64,000 nt of DNA from JBBKXP01 sp038251315 (lineage in GTDB: Bacteria; Pseudomonadota; Alphaproteobacteria; Rhodobacterales; Rhodobacteraceae): contig JBBSBK010000002.1 in the NCBI GenBank assembly GCA_038251315.1, positions 13,776-77,775 of the forward strand, given 5' to 3'. Below are positions 15,827-25,953 of this stretch, piece after piece. A model generated the notes under the pieces. It ran no database searches. It was not told where the DNA came from and was given only the letters and a program-made list of their open reading frames with translations. How positions within the stretch are numbered: the stretch's first letter is position 1; each line of letters opens with the position of its first letter. Both the position numbers and the translations under genes were made by a program.

Positions 15827-17644
15827 ATGAAACCAGAGTTTTTCCGCCGCCTGCGCTGCCTTGGCATCGCCGCCACTCTTGTCGTCAGCGCCGGCGCGAC
15901 GACGGGTGAACCCCGACACGGCATAGCTATGTATGGCGACCCCGCCTTGCCACCAGACTTTGTATCCCTGCCCTACGCCAACCCCGACGCACCCTTCGGC
16001 GGGCGGATCGTCACCGCCGAGGTCGGGTCATTCGACAGCCTCAATCCCTGGGCGCTCAAGGGGTCGACGTCGTGGCAACTGCCCTCGCTCATCGGCGAGA
16101 CGCTGATGGGCCGCACCCTCGACGAACCCTTCACGCTCTACGGACTTTTGGCCGAATCAATCGACACCGGGCCGAATCGCGAGTGGGTCGAATTCACCCT
16201 GCGACCCGAGGCCCGGTTCAGCGACGGCAATCCCGTCACGGTCGAGGACGTTATCTGGTCGTTCGAAGCGCTCGGCACCGTCGGCCATCCGAAATACCAC
16301 GGGTTGTGGGAAAAGATCGCCAGCATGGAAAAGGTCGGCGACCGCAGGGTCCGCATCACCTTCAACACCGCAGACCGCGAACTGGCGCTGCTGTCCGGCC
16401 TGCGCCCGATTCTGGAAAAGGCCCAGTGGGAGGGCGTCGATTTCGCGGAAAGCGGCCTCAGCGTCGTACCGATCACCTCGGCCCCCTACGTGATCGACGA
16501 TTTCGAGGCGGGGCGATTCATCTCGCTGAAGCGCAACCCGGATTACTGGGGTAACGACGTGCCGTTCCGGCGCGGCACCAACGTGGTTGACGAGGTGCGG
16601 ATCGAATACTTTGGTGACGAGACAGCAGCCTTTGAGGCGTTCAAGACTGGCGAGGTCAATTTTACGCGCGAATTCAACGTCGCCCGGTGGGACGGCCAAT
16701 ACGATTTTCCCGCCGTGCAGTCTGGCGACGTGGTGAAAGCGGTCCTGCCGCACCAACGCCCATCGGGGATGACCGGATTCGTGATGAACAGTCGCAAGCC
16801 GCTGTTCGCCGACTGGCGGGTCCGCGATGCGATGATTCAGGCCTTCAACTTTGAATTCATCAACGACACGATGACCGGCGGGGCGCAGCCACGGATTACG
16901 TCGTATTGGTCGAATTCTCCGCTGTCGATGACCCACGACGCGGCATCGGGCCGGGTGCTGGAATTCCTCGAACCTTTCGCCGCCGACCTGACCCCCGGCA
17001 CGCTGGAAGGCTACGAACTGCCGATGGGCGATGGCAGCGAACGCAATCGTGCCGGAATCACCGCCGCAATGGACGAGATGGCCGCTGCCGGCTGGACGGT
17101 GCAGGATGGCGTCATGAAGAACGCCGACGGCGCGCCATTCGCATTCGAGATCCTGCTGGAAAACGGCGCATCGGAAAATCAGGCGATCATCGACATGTAT
17201 GTGCAGGCGCTGCACCGGCTGGGGATCACCCCGACTGTCACCAATGTCGATTCTGCCCAGTACAAGCAGCGCACGGACACCTACGATTTTGATATGACCT
17301 ATTACCGGCGGGCGGTGTCGCTGTCGCCGGGAAACGAGCAGTACGCCTATTACGGGTCAGAAATGGCTGACGAACCGGGCGGACGCAACCTGATGGGGAT
17401 CAAATCGCCCGCCGTCGATGCCCTGATCGGGCGGCTGCTGACTTCGGAAAGCCGGGACGATTTCGTCGCTGCGGTGCAGGCGCTGGACCGGGTGCTCACG
17501 ACGGGACGCTATGTGATCCCGATCTATCAATGGAATATCAGCCGGATCGCCTATTCCAGGAACCTGCACTATCCCGAATATCTGCCGATCTTTGGCGACT
17601 GGCAGGGCTGGCAACCCGATGTCTGGTGGTGGCAGGAAGGTTAG
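15827..17644 (+). CDS. Peptide ABC transporter substrate-binding protein (YejA-like, family 5)
   Basis: This 605-aa periplasmic solute-binding protein has a signal peptide of about 27 residues and the family-5 pattern (GGRIVTAEVGSFDSLNPWAL near residues 55-74; LRPEARFSDGNPVTVEDV). The opening GIAMYGDPALPPDF is close to YejA, the binding protein of the Yej peptide/microcin-C importer. The other transporter genes (yejB/E/F) do not follow; the next gene is an aldo/keto reductase. It could therefore be an orphan receptor or work with a transporter elsewhere. The start has no clear Shine-Dalgarno. Confidence 0.85.
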   Translation: MKPEFFRRLRCLGIAATLVVSAGATTGEPRHGIAMYGDPALPPDFVSLPYANPDAPFGGRIVTAEVGSFDSLNPWALKGSTSWQLPSLIGETLMGRTLDEPFTLYGLLAESIDTGPNREWVEFTLRPEARFSDGNPVTVEDVIWSFEALGTVGHPKYHGLWEKIASMEKVGDRRVRITFNTADRELALLSGLRPILEKAQWEGVDFAESGLSVVPITSAPYVIDDFEAGRFISLKRNPDYWGNDVPFRRGTNVVDEVRIEYFGDETAAFEAFKTGEVNFTREFNVARWDGQYDFPAVQSGDVVKAVLPHQRPSGMTGFVMNSRKPLFADWRVRDAMIQAFNFEFINDTMTGGAQPRITSYWSNSPLSMTHDAASGRVLEFLEPFAADLTPGTLEGYELPMGDGSERNRAGITAAMDEMAAAGWTVQDGVMKNADGAPFAFEILLENGASENQAIIDMYVQALHRLGITPTVTNVDSAQYKQRTDTYDFDMTYYRRAVSLSPGNEQYAYYGSEMADEPGGRNLMGIKSPAVDALIGRLLTSESRDDFVAAVQALDRVLTTGRYVIPIYQWNISRIAYSRNLHYPEYLPIFGDWQGWQPDVWWWQEG

Positions 17645-17672
17645 GTCGGAACCCTTTCACCGCTGAACCATT

Positions 17673-17696
17673 GGGTTCGCGACAGGGGTTCGCGAC
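17673..17696. repeat. Short tandem direct repeat
   Basis: GGGTTCGCGAC occurs at 17673-17683 and again at 17686-17696, a 13-bp period, in the spacer between the YejA-like and aldo/keto reductase genes. It could be a duplicated protein-binding site or slippage; nothing more can be said. Confidence 0.45.
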
Positions 17697-17735
17697 GGGG
17701 CGGACCCCTCAGCTTTTCATCGACAGGAGAACTTT

Positions 17736-18725
17736 ATGGACTATCGGCGTTTGGGAAAATCGGGCCTTCAGGTCAGTGAACTTTCGTTCGGATCATGGGT
17801 CACCTTCGGCAAGCAGGTCGATCAGGGTGACGCGAAGAAAATGATGACCACGGCCTACGACGCCGGGGTCAACTTTTTCGACAACGCCGAAGCCTACGAG
17901 GCCGGAAACTCGGAAACCCTGATGGGGCAGGCACTGACCGATCTCGCATGGGGTCGGGACACTTACATCGTGTCGTCCAAGGTGTTCTGGGGTGGTGAAA
18001 AACCGACGCAGCGCGGGCTGAGCCGCAAGCATGTCACCGATGCCTGCCATGCAGCGCTGCGCCGGTTGCAGGTCGACTACCTCGACCTCTATTTCTGCCA
18101 CCGCCCCGACCCGGACACGCCCATCGTCGAAACCGTCCGGGCGATGCATGACCTGATCGCGCAGGGCAAGGTGCTCTATTGGGGCACGTCCGAATGGTCG
18201 GCGCAGCAGATTACCGAGGCGCATGTTGCCGCCCGCGAATGGGGTCTGACGCCGCCGACGATGGAACAGCCGCAATACAACCTGTTCGAACGTCAGAAGG
18301 TCGAGGGCGACTATGCCCCGCTTTACGACAGCTTTGGTCTGGGCACGACAATCTGGTCGCCGCTCGCCTCGGGCATCCTGACGGGCAAGTATAACGACGG
18401 AATCCCCGACGACAGCCGGGTCAACCTGCCCGGCTACGAATGGCTCCGCGACATGGTACAATCCGAGGCCGGCAAGGCGCGGCTGAAGAAGGTCGGCAAG
18501 CTGGCCGATCTGGCCAAAAAGATCGACATGCCGATCCATCACATGGCGCTGTTGTGGTGTCTGGCCAATCCGCATGTCTCGACAGTGATCCTGGGCGCAT
18601 CGCGGTTGGAACAACTGACTGACAACCTTTCGGCGCTCGAGGTCAAAGACCGGGTCGATGCTGGCGTGATGGCACAGATCGACAAGATCATGGACAACAA
18701 GCCCGATGAACCACGCCGGTTTTGA
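17736..18725 (+). CDS. Aldo/keto reductase, potassium-channel beta-subunit type
   Basis: This 329-aa TIM-barrel NADPH oxidoreductase opens with MDYRRLGKSGLQVSELSFGSW. It carries the active-site residues Asp and Tyr in VNFFDNAEAYEAGNSE (about 46-61), Lys in VSSKVFW (about 80) and His in FCHRPD (about 113). The sequence resembles the YghZ/Kv-beta branch that reduces aldehydes such as methylglyoxal or glyceraldehyde 3-phosphate. A good Shine-Dalgarno (ACAGGAGA) precedes the start. It is probably a detoxification enzyme; the physiological substrate is unknown. Confidence 0.9.
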   Translation: MDYRRLGKSGLQVSELSFGSWVTFGKQVDQGDAKKMMTTAYDAGVNFFDNAEAYEAGNSETLMGQALTDLAWGRDTYIVSSKVFWGGEKPTQRGLSRKHVTDACHAALRRLQVDYLDLYFCHRPDPDTPIVETVRAMHDLIAQGKVLYWGTSEWSAQQITEAHVAAREWGLTPPTMEQPQYNLFERQKVEGDYAPLYDSFGLGTTIWSPLASGILTGKYNDGIPDDSRVNLPGYEWLRDMVQSEAGKARLKKVGKLADLAKKIDMPIHHMALLWCLANPHVSTVILGASRLEQLTDNLSALEVKDRVDAGVMAQIDKIMDNKPDEPRRF

Positions 18726-18807
18726 ACGCGTCGTCGTTTTCACCCGCCAAGGGAACTCCAACGACCCTGTGGGGTTGTGCCTTGCACCCCCCAAGGAGAA
18801 CCGCAAG

Positions 18808-19158
18808 ATGCAATGGACAGACGTAAGCCGACATTGGGCCGCCCATATTCCACGGATCATGACCCAATGGCCGGAACTTGACGAGGACGAGGTTTCCGCC
18901 GCCGACGGTAGCCGCGAACAGTTTGAAAAGGTGCTGGCCGATCGGCATGATCTGACCCGGACCGAGGCGCAGGTCGTGATTGCCGAATGGTTGCAGGGCA
19001 TGGAACCTGCGGACGCGATCATGGACGACACCCGCGACAACGAACGGATCAGCGCATCGGCGGCTGATATTCCGGCGGGCGAGGATGTTTATGACGACGA
19101 TGCGGCGTTTGGCGACGACGATATCCCGAACACGCCGATCGGCAAGGTCAGCGGCTGA
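18808..19158 (+). CDS. CsbD-like stress protein with acidic tail
   Basis: From the ATG at 18808 (AAGGAG Shine-Dalgarno 9 nt upstream) the protein is 116 aa. Residues 1-65 follow the CsbD pattern: W at position 3, W-x-x-x-x-P spacing, SREQFEKVLADRH, then an EAQVVIAEW helix. CsbD proteins are small general-stress proteins of unknown mechanism. The C-terminal 45 residues are rich in Asp and Glu (GEDVYDDDAAFGDDD) and probably disordered. The upstream aldo/keto reductase may be in the same stress-response unit. Confidence 0.65.
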   Translation: MQWTDVSRHWAAHIPRIMTQWPELDEDEVSAADGSREQFEKVLADRHDLTRTEAQVVIAEWLQGMEPADAIMDDTRDNERISASAADIPAGEDVYDDDAAFGDDDIPNTPIGKVSG

Positions 19159-19194
19159 CTTGCATCGCCGACCTTGCGGGGCTAGCCAGACCGG

Positions 19195-20664
19195 ATGATC
19201 GGCCCCTGCCCCAACCCTTTCAACATGGCTGCGCATGTGTTGGCGCAGGCAAAGGCGCAACCTGACAAGACTGCCCTGTCGGTCCTGGGTGCGCAGACCG
19301 ATGACTGGTCCTATGCGCGTTTGACCTCCGCTGTTTTGGGTACAGCCACGGGTTTGCTGGCGCGTGGTCTTGTCCCCGGCGACCGCATCCTGCTGCGGCT
19401 GTGCAATACCCCGGATTTCCCGATTCTATATCTCGCCTGCATCGCCGTCGGAGTCATTCCGGTGCCGACCTCGGCGCAACTGACAGTGCCCGAGATTACC
19501 CAGATCACCGCCGACATCGGCCCGGCCCTGATCGTCGCAGCCCCCGGCATCGCGCTTCCCGACCATCCCTGTCCGGTCATTGAGGCGGCAGATCTGGCGG
19601 CCATGCGCAACTTGCCCCCGGCGCGCCCGGTCATGGGCGATCCGCACCGCCCCGCATACATCATCTACACGTCGGGCACCTCGGGTCGGCCCCGCGCCGT
19701 GGTCCACGCGCATCGGGCTATCTGGGCGCGGCGGATGATGCATGCGGGATGGGAGGGACTGACGGCCACCGATCGGCTGTTGCACGCGGGGGCGTTCAAC
19801 TGGACCTATACGCTTGGCACCGGGCTGATGGACCCTTGGGTGTTCGGGGCAACCGCGCTGATCCCCGCCGATGGCACCCCGATCGGCGATCTGCCACAAA
19901 TGCTTGCCGCACACGATGCGACGATATTCGCCGGCGCACCCGGGGTGTTCCGGCAGATGCTGCGGCACCCGATGCCACCCTTGCCCACCCTGCGCCATGC
20001 CCTGTCTGCCGGAGAAAAGCTGTCCGATGACACACGCCTGGCGTGGGAACGTGCCACCGGAACTGCCATTCACGAGGCTTACGGCTTGTCCGAATGTTCG
20101 ACCTTCATTTCCGGCAGTCCCGAGCGTCCGGCACCGCCCGGCACGCTTGGCCTGCCCCAACCGGGCCGTCAGGTGGCGATCATGGCCGATGGCACGATCG
20201 CCGTCCATCGCAACGATCCGGGGCTGATGCTGGGCTATCTGAACCAGCCCGCCGACACCGCCGCACGCTTTGCCGGCGACTGGTTCCTGACCGGCGACAT
20301 GGGCGAACATGGGCCGGATGGCGCAATCACCTATCTGGGGCGGACCGACGACATGATGAACGCCGGCGGCTACCGGGTGTCGCCGATCGAGATCGAAACT
20401 GCGCTGGCCTGCTGCCGCGGCCTGACCGAAGTGGCTGCCTGCGAAGTCACCGTGAAACCCGGCACATCGGTCATCGCGGCCTTTTACGTCGCCGCAGATG
20501 TGCTAGACGCGGACGCGCTGGCGGCGCACGCGGCGTCATGCCTCGCCCGCTACAAGCACCCGCGCCTCTACGTGCGCGTTCCGGCTCTGCCCCGCGGAGC
20601 CAACAACAAGCTGCTGCGCCGCAAACTGCGCGCCGATTGGGAGGCCGTTCATGGTCAAACTTGA
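19195..20664 (+). CDS. AMP-dependent acyl-CoA synthetase/ligase
   Basis: This 489-aa adenylate-forming enzyme activates a carboxylic acid as acyl-AMP and transfers it to CoA. The P-loop YTSGTSGRPRAV is at about 158-169, the AMP-binding motif EAYGLSECS follows, and the C-terminal hinge TGDMGEHGPDG and GRTDDMMNAGGYRVSP are conserved. It resembles the benzoate/short-chain CoA-ligase branch; the acyl substrate cannot be given. Its last 14 nt overlap the DsbA-family gene, so they are translationally linked. The start lacks a strong Shine-Dalgarno. Confidence 0.88.
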   Translation: MIGPCPNPFNMAAHVLAQAKAQPDKTALSVLGAQTDDWSYARLTSAVLGTATGLLARGLVPGDRILLRLCNTPDFPILYLACIAVGVIPVPTSAQLTVPEITQITADIGPALIVAAPGIALPDHPCPVIEAADLAAMRNLPPARPVMGDPHRPAYIIYTSGTSGRPRAVVHAHRAIWARRMMHAGWEGLTATDRLLHAGAFNWTYTLGTGLMDPWVFGATALIPADGTPIGDLPQMLAAHDATIFAGAPGVFRQMLRHPMPPLPTLRHALSAGEKLSDDTRLAWERATGTAIHEAYGLSECSTFISGSPERPAPPGTLGLPQPGRQVAIMADGTIAVHRNDPGLMLGYLNQPADTAARFAGDWFLTGDMGEHGPDGAITYLGRTDDMMNAGGYRVSPIEIETALACCRGLTEVAACEVTVKPGTSVIAAFYVAADVLDADALAAHAASCLARYKHPRLYVRVPALPRGANNKLLRRKLRADWEAVHGQT

Positions 20665-21307
20665 TATTCTGTCCGATCCGATCTGCCCCTGGTGCTATAT
20701 CGGCAAGGCCAACCTTGATCGCGCACTGGAAAAGGTCGGCGATCACCCGTTCCAAATCGAATGGCATCCGTTTCAGTTGAACCCGGACATGCCTGTCGGC
20801 GGGATGGGGCGGCGGGACTATCTGGAGGCCAAGTTCGGCGGCAAGGAAGGCGTGGTGCGGGCCTACGCGCCGGTCGTGGCCGCTGCCGAAAAAGCGGGCC
20901 TCAAGATCGATTTCGAGGCGATGCAACGCACGCCCAACACGCTGGACGCGCACCGCCTGATCCACTGGGCGGGGATCGAGGAACGCCAGACGCTTGTTGT
21001 CGACCGCCTTTTCAAGGCCTATTTCGTGGAAGGCCGCAATATCGGCGATCACGAGGTTCTGGCCGATATTGCTGACGGCGCAGGCATGGACGCGGGCGTA
21101 ATCGCCCGCCTGCTGGCCAGCGACGCCGACGCCGACGACATCCGCAAGCGCGATGCACACAGCCGCCAAATGGGCGTGAATTCGGTGCCGACCTTTATCG
21201 TCGCCGGCCAGCACGCCGTGCCGGGGGCGCAACCGCCCGAGGTGTGGGAACGGGTGATCGACGAAATGACGACACAGATTGCCGCACCGACCAAGGACGA
21301 AACTTGA
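20651..21307 (+). CDS. DsbA-family oxidoreductase, FrnE-like
   Basis: This 218-aa thioredoxin-fold protein has CPWC at residues 12-15 in the context SDPICPWCYIGKA, a large helical insertion and the cis-proline region VNSVPTFIV. There is no signal peptide, so it works in the cytoplasm like FrnE and 2-hydroxychromene isomerase-type DsbA relatives, in thiol-disulfide exchange under oxidative stress or in polyketide chemistry. It overlaps the acyl-CoA ligase upstream by 14 nt and the MFS pump downstream by 4 nt. Confidence 0.9.
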   Translation: MVKLDILSDPICPWCYIGKANLDRALEKVGDHPFQIEWHPFQLNPDMPVGGMGRRDYLEAKFGGKEGVVRAYAPVVAAAEKAGLKIDFEAMQRTPNTLDAHRLIHWAGIEERQTLVVDRLFKAYFVEGRNIGDHEVLADIADGAGMDAGVIARLLASDADADDIRKRDAHSRQMGVNSVPTFIVAGQHAVPGAQPPEVWERVIDEMTTQIAAPTKDET

Positions 21308-22512
21308 TCCGTCCGACCGCGCGCCTTGGCCAGACTGAATTCATCGCGCTGATGGCGATGACCACCGCTGTCGTCGCGTTTTCCATCGACAGCATGCTGC
21401 CCGCCTTGCCCGCCATCGGCGCCGAACTGACGCCGGATGCAATCAACCGCGCGCAACTGATCCTGACCAGCTTTGTCCTTGGCATGGGGCTGGGCACTTT
21501 TATCGCCGGGCCGCTGTCGGACACATTCGGGCGCAAGCCGGTGATGATGGGCGGCGCGGCGATCTATGTCTGTGCCGCCCTCGCCGCATGGGCGGCGCCG
21601 ACGCTGGACACGGTGCTGGCGGCGCGGCTGATCATGGGGCTGGGGGCTGCCGGGCCGCGCGTTGTCGCGGTGGCGATCATCCGCGATCAGTATTCGGGGC
21701 GCGACATGGCGCGGATCATGTCGTTCGTGATGATCGTCTTTGCGTTGGTCCCGGCGCTGGCGCCCTCAATGGGGGCTGTCATCATCGCGTGGTTCGGATG
21801 GCGGGCAATATTCCTGACTTTCGTGATCTTTGCCGCGATCATCGTCGCATGGCTGGGGCTGCGGCAGCCAGAAACGCTCGCGCCCATTGACCGCCGTCCA
21901 TTGCGCATCGGCACCCTTGCCGCTGCCGTCGCCGAGATGTTCCGCAATCCGACCGCGCGCCTGTCGATCTTTGTGCAGACCTTGTGTTTCGGGATGCTGT
22001 TTTCTGTCCTGTCGTCGACCCAGCAGGTCTTTGATCAGACCTTTGGGCAGGGCGACAACTTTCCGCTCTGGTTCGGCGGAATCGCCGTTGTCGCCGCTTC
22101 GGCGTCGTTCCTGAACGCACGGCTGGTCGGGCGGCTGGGGATGCGGACGCTGATCAAGGCGATGCTGGTGGCGCAGATCGGATTTTCCCTCGCGATGATC
22201 GCGGTGACGCTGGCTGGGCCGCCGGTCTGGCTGGCGCTTGCCGCCTATGTGGTCTGGACGACATCGGTGTTCTTTCAGGCCGGTTTGACCATCGGCAACC
22301 TGAACGCGCTGGCGATGGAGCCGATGGGGCACATCGCAGGCGTCGCGGCGTCCGTCATCTCGTCGGTCGCGACTGTCGGGGCCGTCGTGATCGCGGTGCC
22401 GATCGGGCTGGCCTTCAATGGCACGCCCTTGCCGATTGCCGTGGGGATCCTCGCCTGCGCCGTGGTCGCGCTCTGGCTGACGACCAAGATCCGGCGCGAC
22501 AGCGACCTCTAG
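21304..22512 (+). CDS. Bcr/CflA-family multidrug efflux MFS transporter
   Basis: This 402-aa, 12-helix drug/proton antiporter is of the Bcr/CflA type: GPLSDTFGRKPVMMGGAAIY is the loop 2-3 signature and RVVAVAIIRDQY matches family motif C surroundings. I place the start at TTG 21304, which overlaps the stop of the FrnE-like gene (TTGA) and has AAGGA 7 nt upstream; an earlier in-frame ATG at 21244 would read through FrnE and is unlikely. Its stop shares a CTAG with the convergent mfd gene. Substrates unknown. Confidence 0.87.
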   Translation: MIRPTARLGQTEFIALMAMTTAVVAFSIDSMLPALPAIGAELTPDAINRAQLILTSFVLGMGLGTFIAGPLSDTFGRKPVMMGGAAIYVCAALAAWAAPTLDTVLAARLIMGLGAAGPRVVAVAIIRDQYSGRDMARIMSFVMIVFALVPALAPSMGAVIIAWFGWRAIFLTFVIFAAIIVAWLGLRQPETLAPIDRRPLRIGTLAAAVAEMFRNPTARLSIFVQTLCFGMLFSVLSSTQQVFDQTFGQGDNFPLWFGGIAVVAASASFLNARLVGRLGMRTLIKAMLVAQIGFSLAMIAVTLAGPPVWLALAAYVVWTTSVFFQAGLTIGNLNALAMEPMGHIAGVAASVISSVATVGAVVIAVPIGLAFNGTPLPIAVGILACAVVALWLTTKIRRDSDL

Positions 22513-25500
22513 GCCTTTGCCTCGGCCGCCAGCCGGTCGGCCAGATCGCGGGCGATGGCAAAGGCGCCCTTGATCTTGTCGGCATCGGTTTTCCAGTCGC
22601 GGCGGATGATGATCTTGTTGTCCTTGACGGTCGCCAGCCCCTTTTGCCCGTGAATGAAATCGACCAACACTTTGGGCGACGAAAATTTATCGTTGTGAAA
22701 CTGGATCGTCGCGCCCTTCGGTCCGCCATCAAGCCGGGCGATGCCGGCCTTTTTGCACATCGCCTTGATCCGCACGACGAGCAGCAGGGTGTTCACCTCT
22801 TTCGGCAGCGTCCCAAAACGGTCGATCAATTCGGCGGCGAAACCCTCAAGTTCAACTTTGGTGGTCAGGTCCGACAGGCGGCGATACAGGCCCAGTCGCA
22901 CATCAAGGTCGGGCACGTAAGCCTCTGGTATCAGAACAGGAACACCCAGATTTATCTGCGGCGACCATTCGCCATTGTCTTGTATCCCCTCGGCGGCACC
23001 CGATCTGATTCGCGCAATCTCGTCTTCAAGCATCTGCTGATACAACTCGTATCCGACCTCCTGCATCTGCCCCGATTGCTCCTCGCCCAGCAGGTTGCCT
23101 GCGCCGCGAATGTCGAGGTCTTGCGAGGCAAGCGTGAACCCGGCCCCCAGCGTATCGAGCGACCCCAGAACCCGCAGACGCTTCTGTGCAGTATCGGTCA
23201 ATTTCGCGCGTGGTTTGGTCGTGAGGTACGCATAAGCGCGCGTCTTTGATCGCCCCACCCGCCCCCGGATCTGGTAAAGCTGCGCCAGCCCGAACATGTC
23301 GGCACGATGCACGATCATTGTGTTGGCGGTGGGGATATCGAGGCCGGATTCGACGATGGTCGTGGCCAGCAGCACGTCAAATTTGCCGTCGTAAAATGCG
23401 TTCATCCGGTCGTCGAGTTCACCCGCCGCCATCTGGCCTGTTGCGGTCACCACGGTGACTTCGGGAACCTCCCGGCGCAGAAAATCCTCGATCTCGGGCA
23501 TGTCGGTGATGCGGGGCACGACAAAGAACGACTGGCCGCCGCGATAATGCTCGCGCAGCAGCGCCTCGCGCACCGTGATCGTGTCGAATTCGCTGACGTA
23601 GGTGCGAATGGCCAAACGGTCGATCGGGGGCGTGCCGATGATCGACAGATCGCGTACGCCTGACAAACTTAGCTGCAACGTCCGTGGGATAGGCGTTGCG
23701 GTTAACGTCAGCACGTGGATATCCGTGCGCATCTGTTTCAGGCGTTCCTTGTGCTGGACGCCAAAGTGCTGTTCCTCGTCGATCACCAACAGGCCGAGGT
23801 TGCGGAACTTGATGGATTTCGCCAGCAGCGCGTGCGTGCCGATGACGATATCGACCGATCCATCGGTCAAACCGTCTCGGGTCAGGCCTGCATCCTTTGC
23901 ACTCACAAATCGCGACAAAGGCCTGACAGTTATGGGAAATCCACGGAACCGTTCGGCGAACCCCTTGTAATGCTGGCGCGCCAACAACGTCGTTGGTGCG
24001 ACGATGGCGACCTGCACGCCGGACATCGCGGCGACAAAGGCAGCGCGGATCGCCACTTCGGTTTTGCCGAAACCAACGTCGCCGCAGATCAGCCGGTCCA
24101 TCGGGTTGCCGGATTCCATGTCGGCCAGCACATCGTCGATGGCGGCCAGTTGGTCGTCGGTTTCGGCATAGGGGAACCGGGCCAGAAACTGGTCCCATAG
24201 GCCTTCCGGCGGGGTCAGAACCGGGGCATGCCGCAGGGCGCGTTCGGCGGCGACGCGGATCAGGCGTTCGGCCATCTGCCGTATGCGATCCTTTAGCCGG
24301 GCCTTTTTCGCCTGCCACGCGCCGCCGCCCAATTTGTCGAGCAGCCCTTCTTCGTGCCCAAAACGCGACAGCAGTTCGATGTTTTCAACCGGCAAATACA
24401 GCTTTGAAGTCTCGGCATATTCCAGCAACAGACATTCGTGCGCAGCACCCAGCGCCGTGATAACCTCCATCCCTTGATAGCGCCCGACGCCGTGGTCGAC
24501 GTGAACGACCAGATCGCCGGGCGTCAGGCTTTGGGTTTCGGTCAAGAAGTTTTCAGCGCGCCGTTTGCGTTTGGCCTGCCGGATCAGACGGTCGCCGAGC
24601 ACGTCCTGTTCGGAAATCACTGTCAAGTCAGCGGTTTCGAACCCGTGATCCAGTGGCCAGACCGCCAGATGCACGCCACGTTTGCCGACGCGGGTGAAAT
24701 TGGGGACCGGGATCGCCTCGGCAACGCCTTCATCCTCGATCAGCCCGGTCAGGCGTTCGCGCGCCCCTTCGGAATAAGATGCGATGACGACCGGCCCTTT
24801 GGCCATCCGCGCCTTGATATGAGTCACCAAAGCGCCGAAAAGGCTGATCTTTTCCTGCTGGCGTTCAGGCGCAAAATCTCGCCCGATACGGCCACCTGCG
24901 TCGATCACGCCCGGCCCCAAGGCCTGCGGCAGCGGGTTGAATTGCAGCACGCGGGTGTCGGATAGCGCCGCCTCCCACGCCGAATCGTCCAGATAAAGCA
25001 GCCCCGGAGGTGCCGGTTTATAAACCGAATCCATGCGATTCTTTTGTGTCAGCGCATGCTGGCGGGTGCCGTATTGGTCAGCAATGGCCGTCCAACGCGC
25101 CAGACGCGATGGCGTGACCTGATCGTCAAGCGTGACCGTGGCGCCTGGCAAATAATCGAACAGCGTTTCCAGACGGTCGTGAAAAAAGCCCAACCAATGT
25201 TCGACCCCGGCGTGTTTGCGCCCTGCCGATACAGCCTCGTACAACGGATCGTCGGTGCCCGCCGCGCCGAATTCGATACGGTAATTCTGGCGGAACCGGG
25301 TGATCGCCGCCTCGTCCAATATCACCTCGGACACCGGGGCGAGTTCGATGAAATCCAGCTTTTCCGTCGTCCGCTGCGTGCCTGGATCGAACCGCCGCGC
25401 CCCATCCAGCACATCACCGAACAAATCGAGCCGGACCGGACCGCCTTCCCCCGGCGGATAGATGTCGATGATGCCGCCGCGAACAGCATAATCGCCGGGT

Positions 25501-25946
25501 TCAGTGACGGTGGGCGATTGGGTGAACCCCATGCGGACGAGGAACCCACGCAGCGCCCCTTCGTCGATCCGATCACCGACACGGGCGGTAAAGACCGATG
25601 TCTGCATGAGGGCGCGCGCCGGGACCCGTTGGGTCGCCGCGTTTAGCGTCGTCAGCAGGACAAATTGCGCAGGCATCGTGTGGACCAGCGCGGCCAAGGT
25701 CGCCATGCGCGCTGCGGACACTTCGGGGTTGGGCGACACCCGGTCGTAGGGAAGGCAATCCCACGCTGGAAAGACCAGAGTGGGCATTGCGGGGGCAAAA
25801 AACGCCAGCGCCGCCTGCATTTCGGCCATACGCTTGTCGTCGCGGGCGATGTGGATGACGGGGCCAGATTTAGCGACCTCGGCCAGAATAAGACTGGCGT
25901 CAAATCCTTCGGGTGCGCCCCCGACTGTAATCCGTTGTCCAGGCAT
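22509..25946 (-). CDS. mfd: Transcription-repair coupling factor Mfd
   Basis: Mfd (1145 aa) pushes stalled RNA polymerase off DNA lesions and recruits UvrA. In order: UvrB-like damage-recognition domains (about 1-340), the RNA-polymerase-interacting CarD-like domain with TPGDLVVHVDHGVGRYQGM (about 475-493), the RecG-like translocase with Walker A GDVGFGKTEVA (about 630-640) and DEEQHFG box, then helicase motifs including VVESGLDIPTANT and QIRGRVGRS, and a C-terminal TRCF domain. Length is normal. It is followed on the same strand by nothing close, and preceded after 7 nt by a small membrane-protein gene likely in the same transcript. Confidence 0.98.
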   Translation of the reverse strand: MPGQRITVGGAPEGFDASLILAEVAKSGPVIHIARDDKRMAEMQAALAFFAPAMPTLVFPAWDCLPYDRVSPNPEVSAARMATLAALVHTMPAQFVLLTTLNAATQRVPARALMQTSVFTARVGDRIDEGALRGFLVRMGFTQSPTVTEPGDYAVRGGIIDIYPPGEGGPVRLDLFGDVLDGARRFDPGTQRTTEKLDFIELAPVSEVILDEAAITRFRQNYRIEFGAAGTDDPLYEAVSAGRKHAGVEHWLGFFHDRLETLFDYLPGATVTLDDQVTPSRLARWTAIADQYGTRQHALTQKNRMDSVYKPAPPGLLYLDDSAWEAALSDTRVLQFNPLPQALGPGVIDAGGRIGRDFAPERQQEKISLFGALVTHIKARMAKGPVVIASYSEGARERLTGLIEDEGVAEAIPVPNFTRVGKRGVHLAVWPLDHGFETADLTVISEQDVLGDRLIRQAKRKRRAENFLTETQSLTPGDLVVHVDHGVGRYQGMEVITALGAAHECLLLEYAETSKLYLPVENIELLSRFGHEEGLLDKLGGGAWQAKKARLKDRIRQMAERLIRVAAERALRHAPVLTPPEGLWDQFLARFPYAETDDQLAAIDDVLADMESGNPMDRLICGDVGFGKTEVAIRAAFVAAMSGVQVAIVAPTTLLARQHYKGFAERFRGFPITVRPLSRFVSAKDAGLTRDGLTDGSVDIVIGTHALLAKSIKFRNLGLLVIDEEQHFGVQHKERLKQMRTDIHVLTLTATPIPRTLQLSLSGVRDLSIIGTPPIDRLAIRTYVSEFDTITVREALLREHYRGGQSFFVVPRITDMPEIEDFLRREVPEVTVVTATGQMAAGELDDRMNAFYDGKFDVLLATTIVESGLDIPTANTMIVHRADMFGLAQLYQIRGRVGRSKTRAYAYLTTKPRAKLTDTAQKRLRVLGSLDTLGAGFTLASQDLDIRGAGNLLGEEQSGQMQEVGYELYQQMLEDEIARIRSGAAEGIQDNGEWSPQINLGVPVLIPEAYVPDLDVRLGLYRRLSDLTTKVELEGFAAELIDRFGTLPKEVNTLLLVVRIKAMCKKAGIARLDGGPKGATIQFHNDKFSSPKVLVDFIHGQKGLATVKDNKIIIRRDWKTDADKIKGAFAIARDLADRLAAEAKA

Positions 25947-25953
25947 CTGCTTT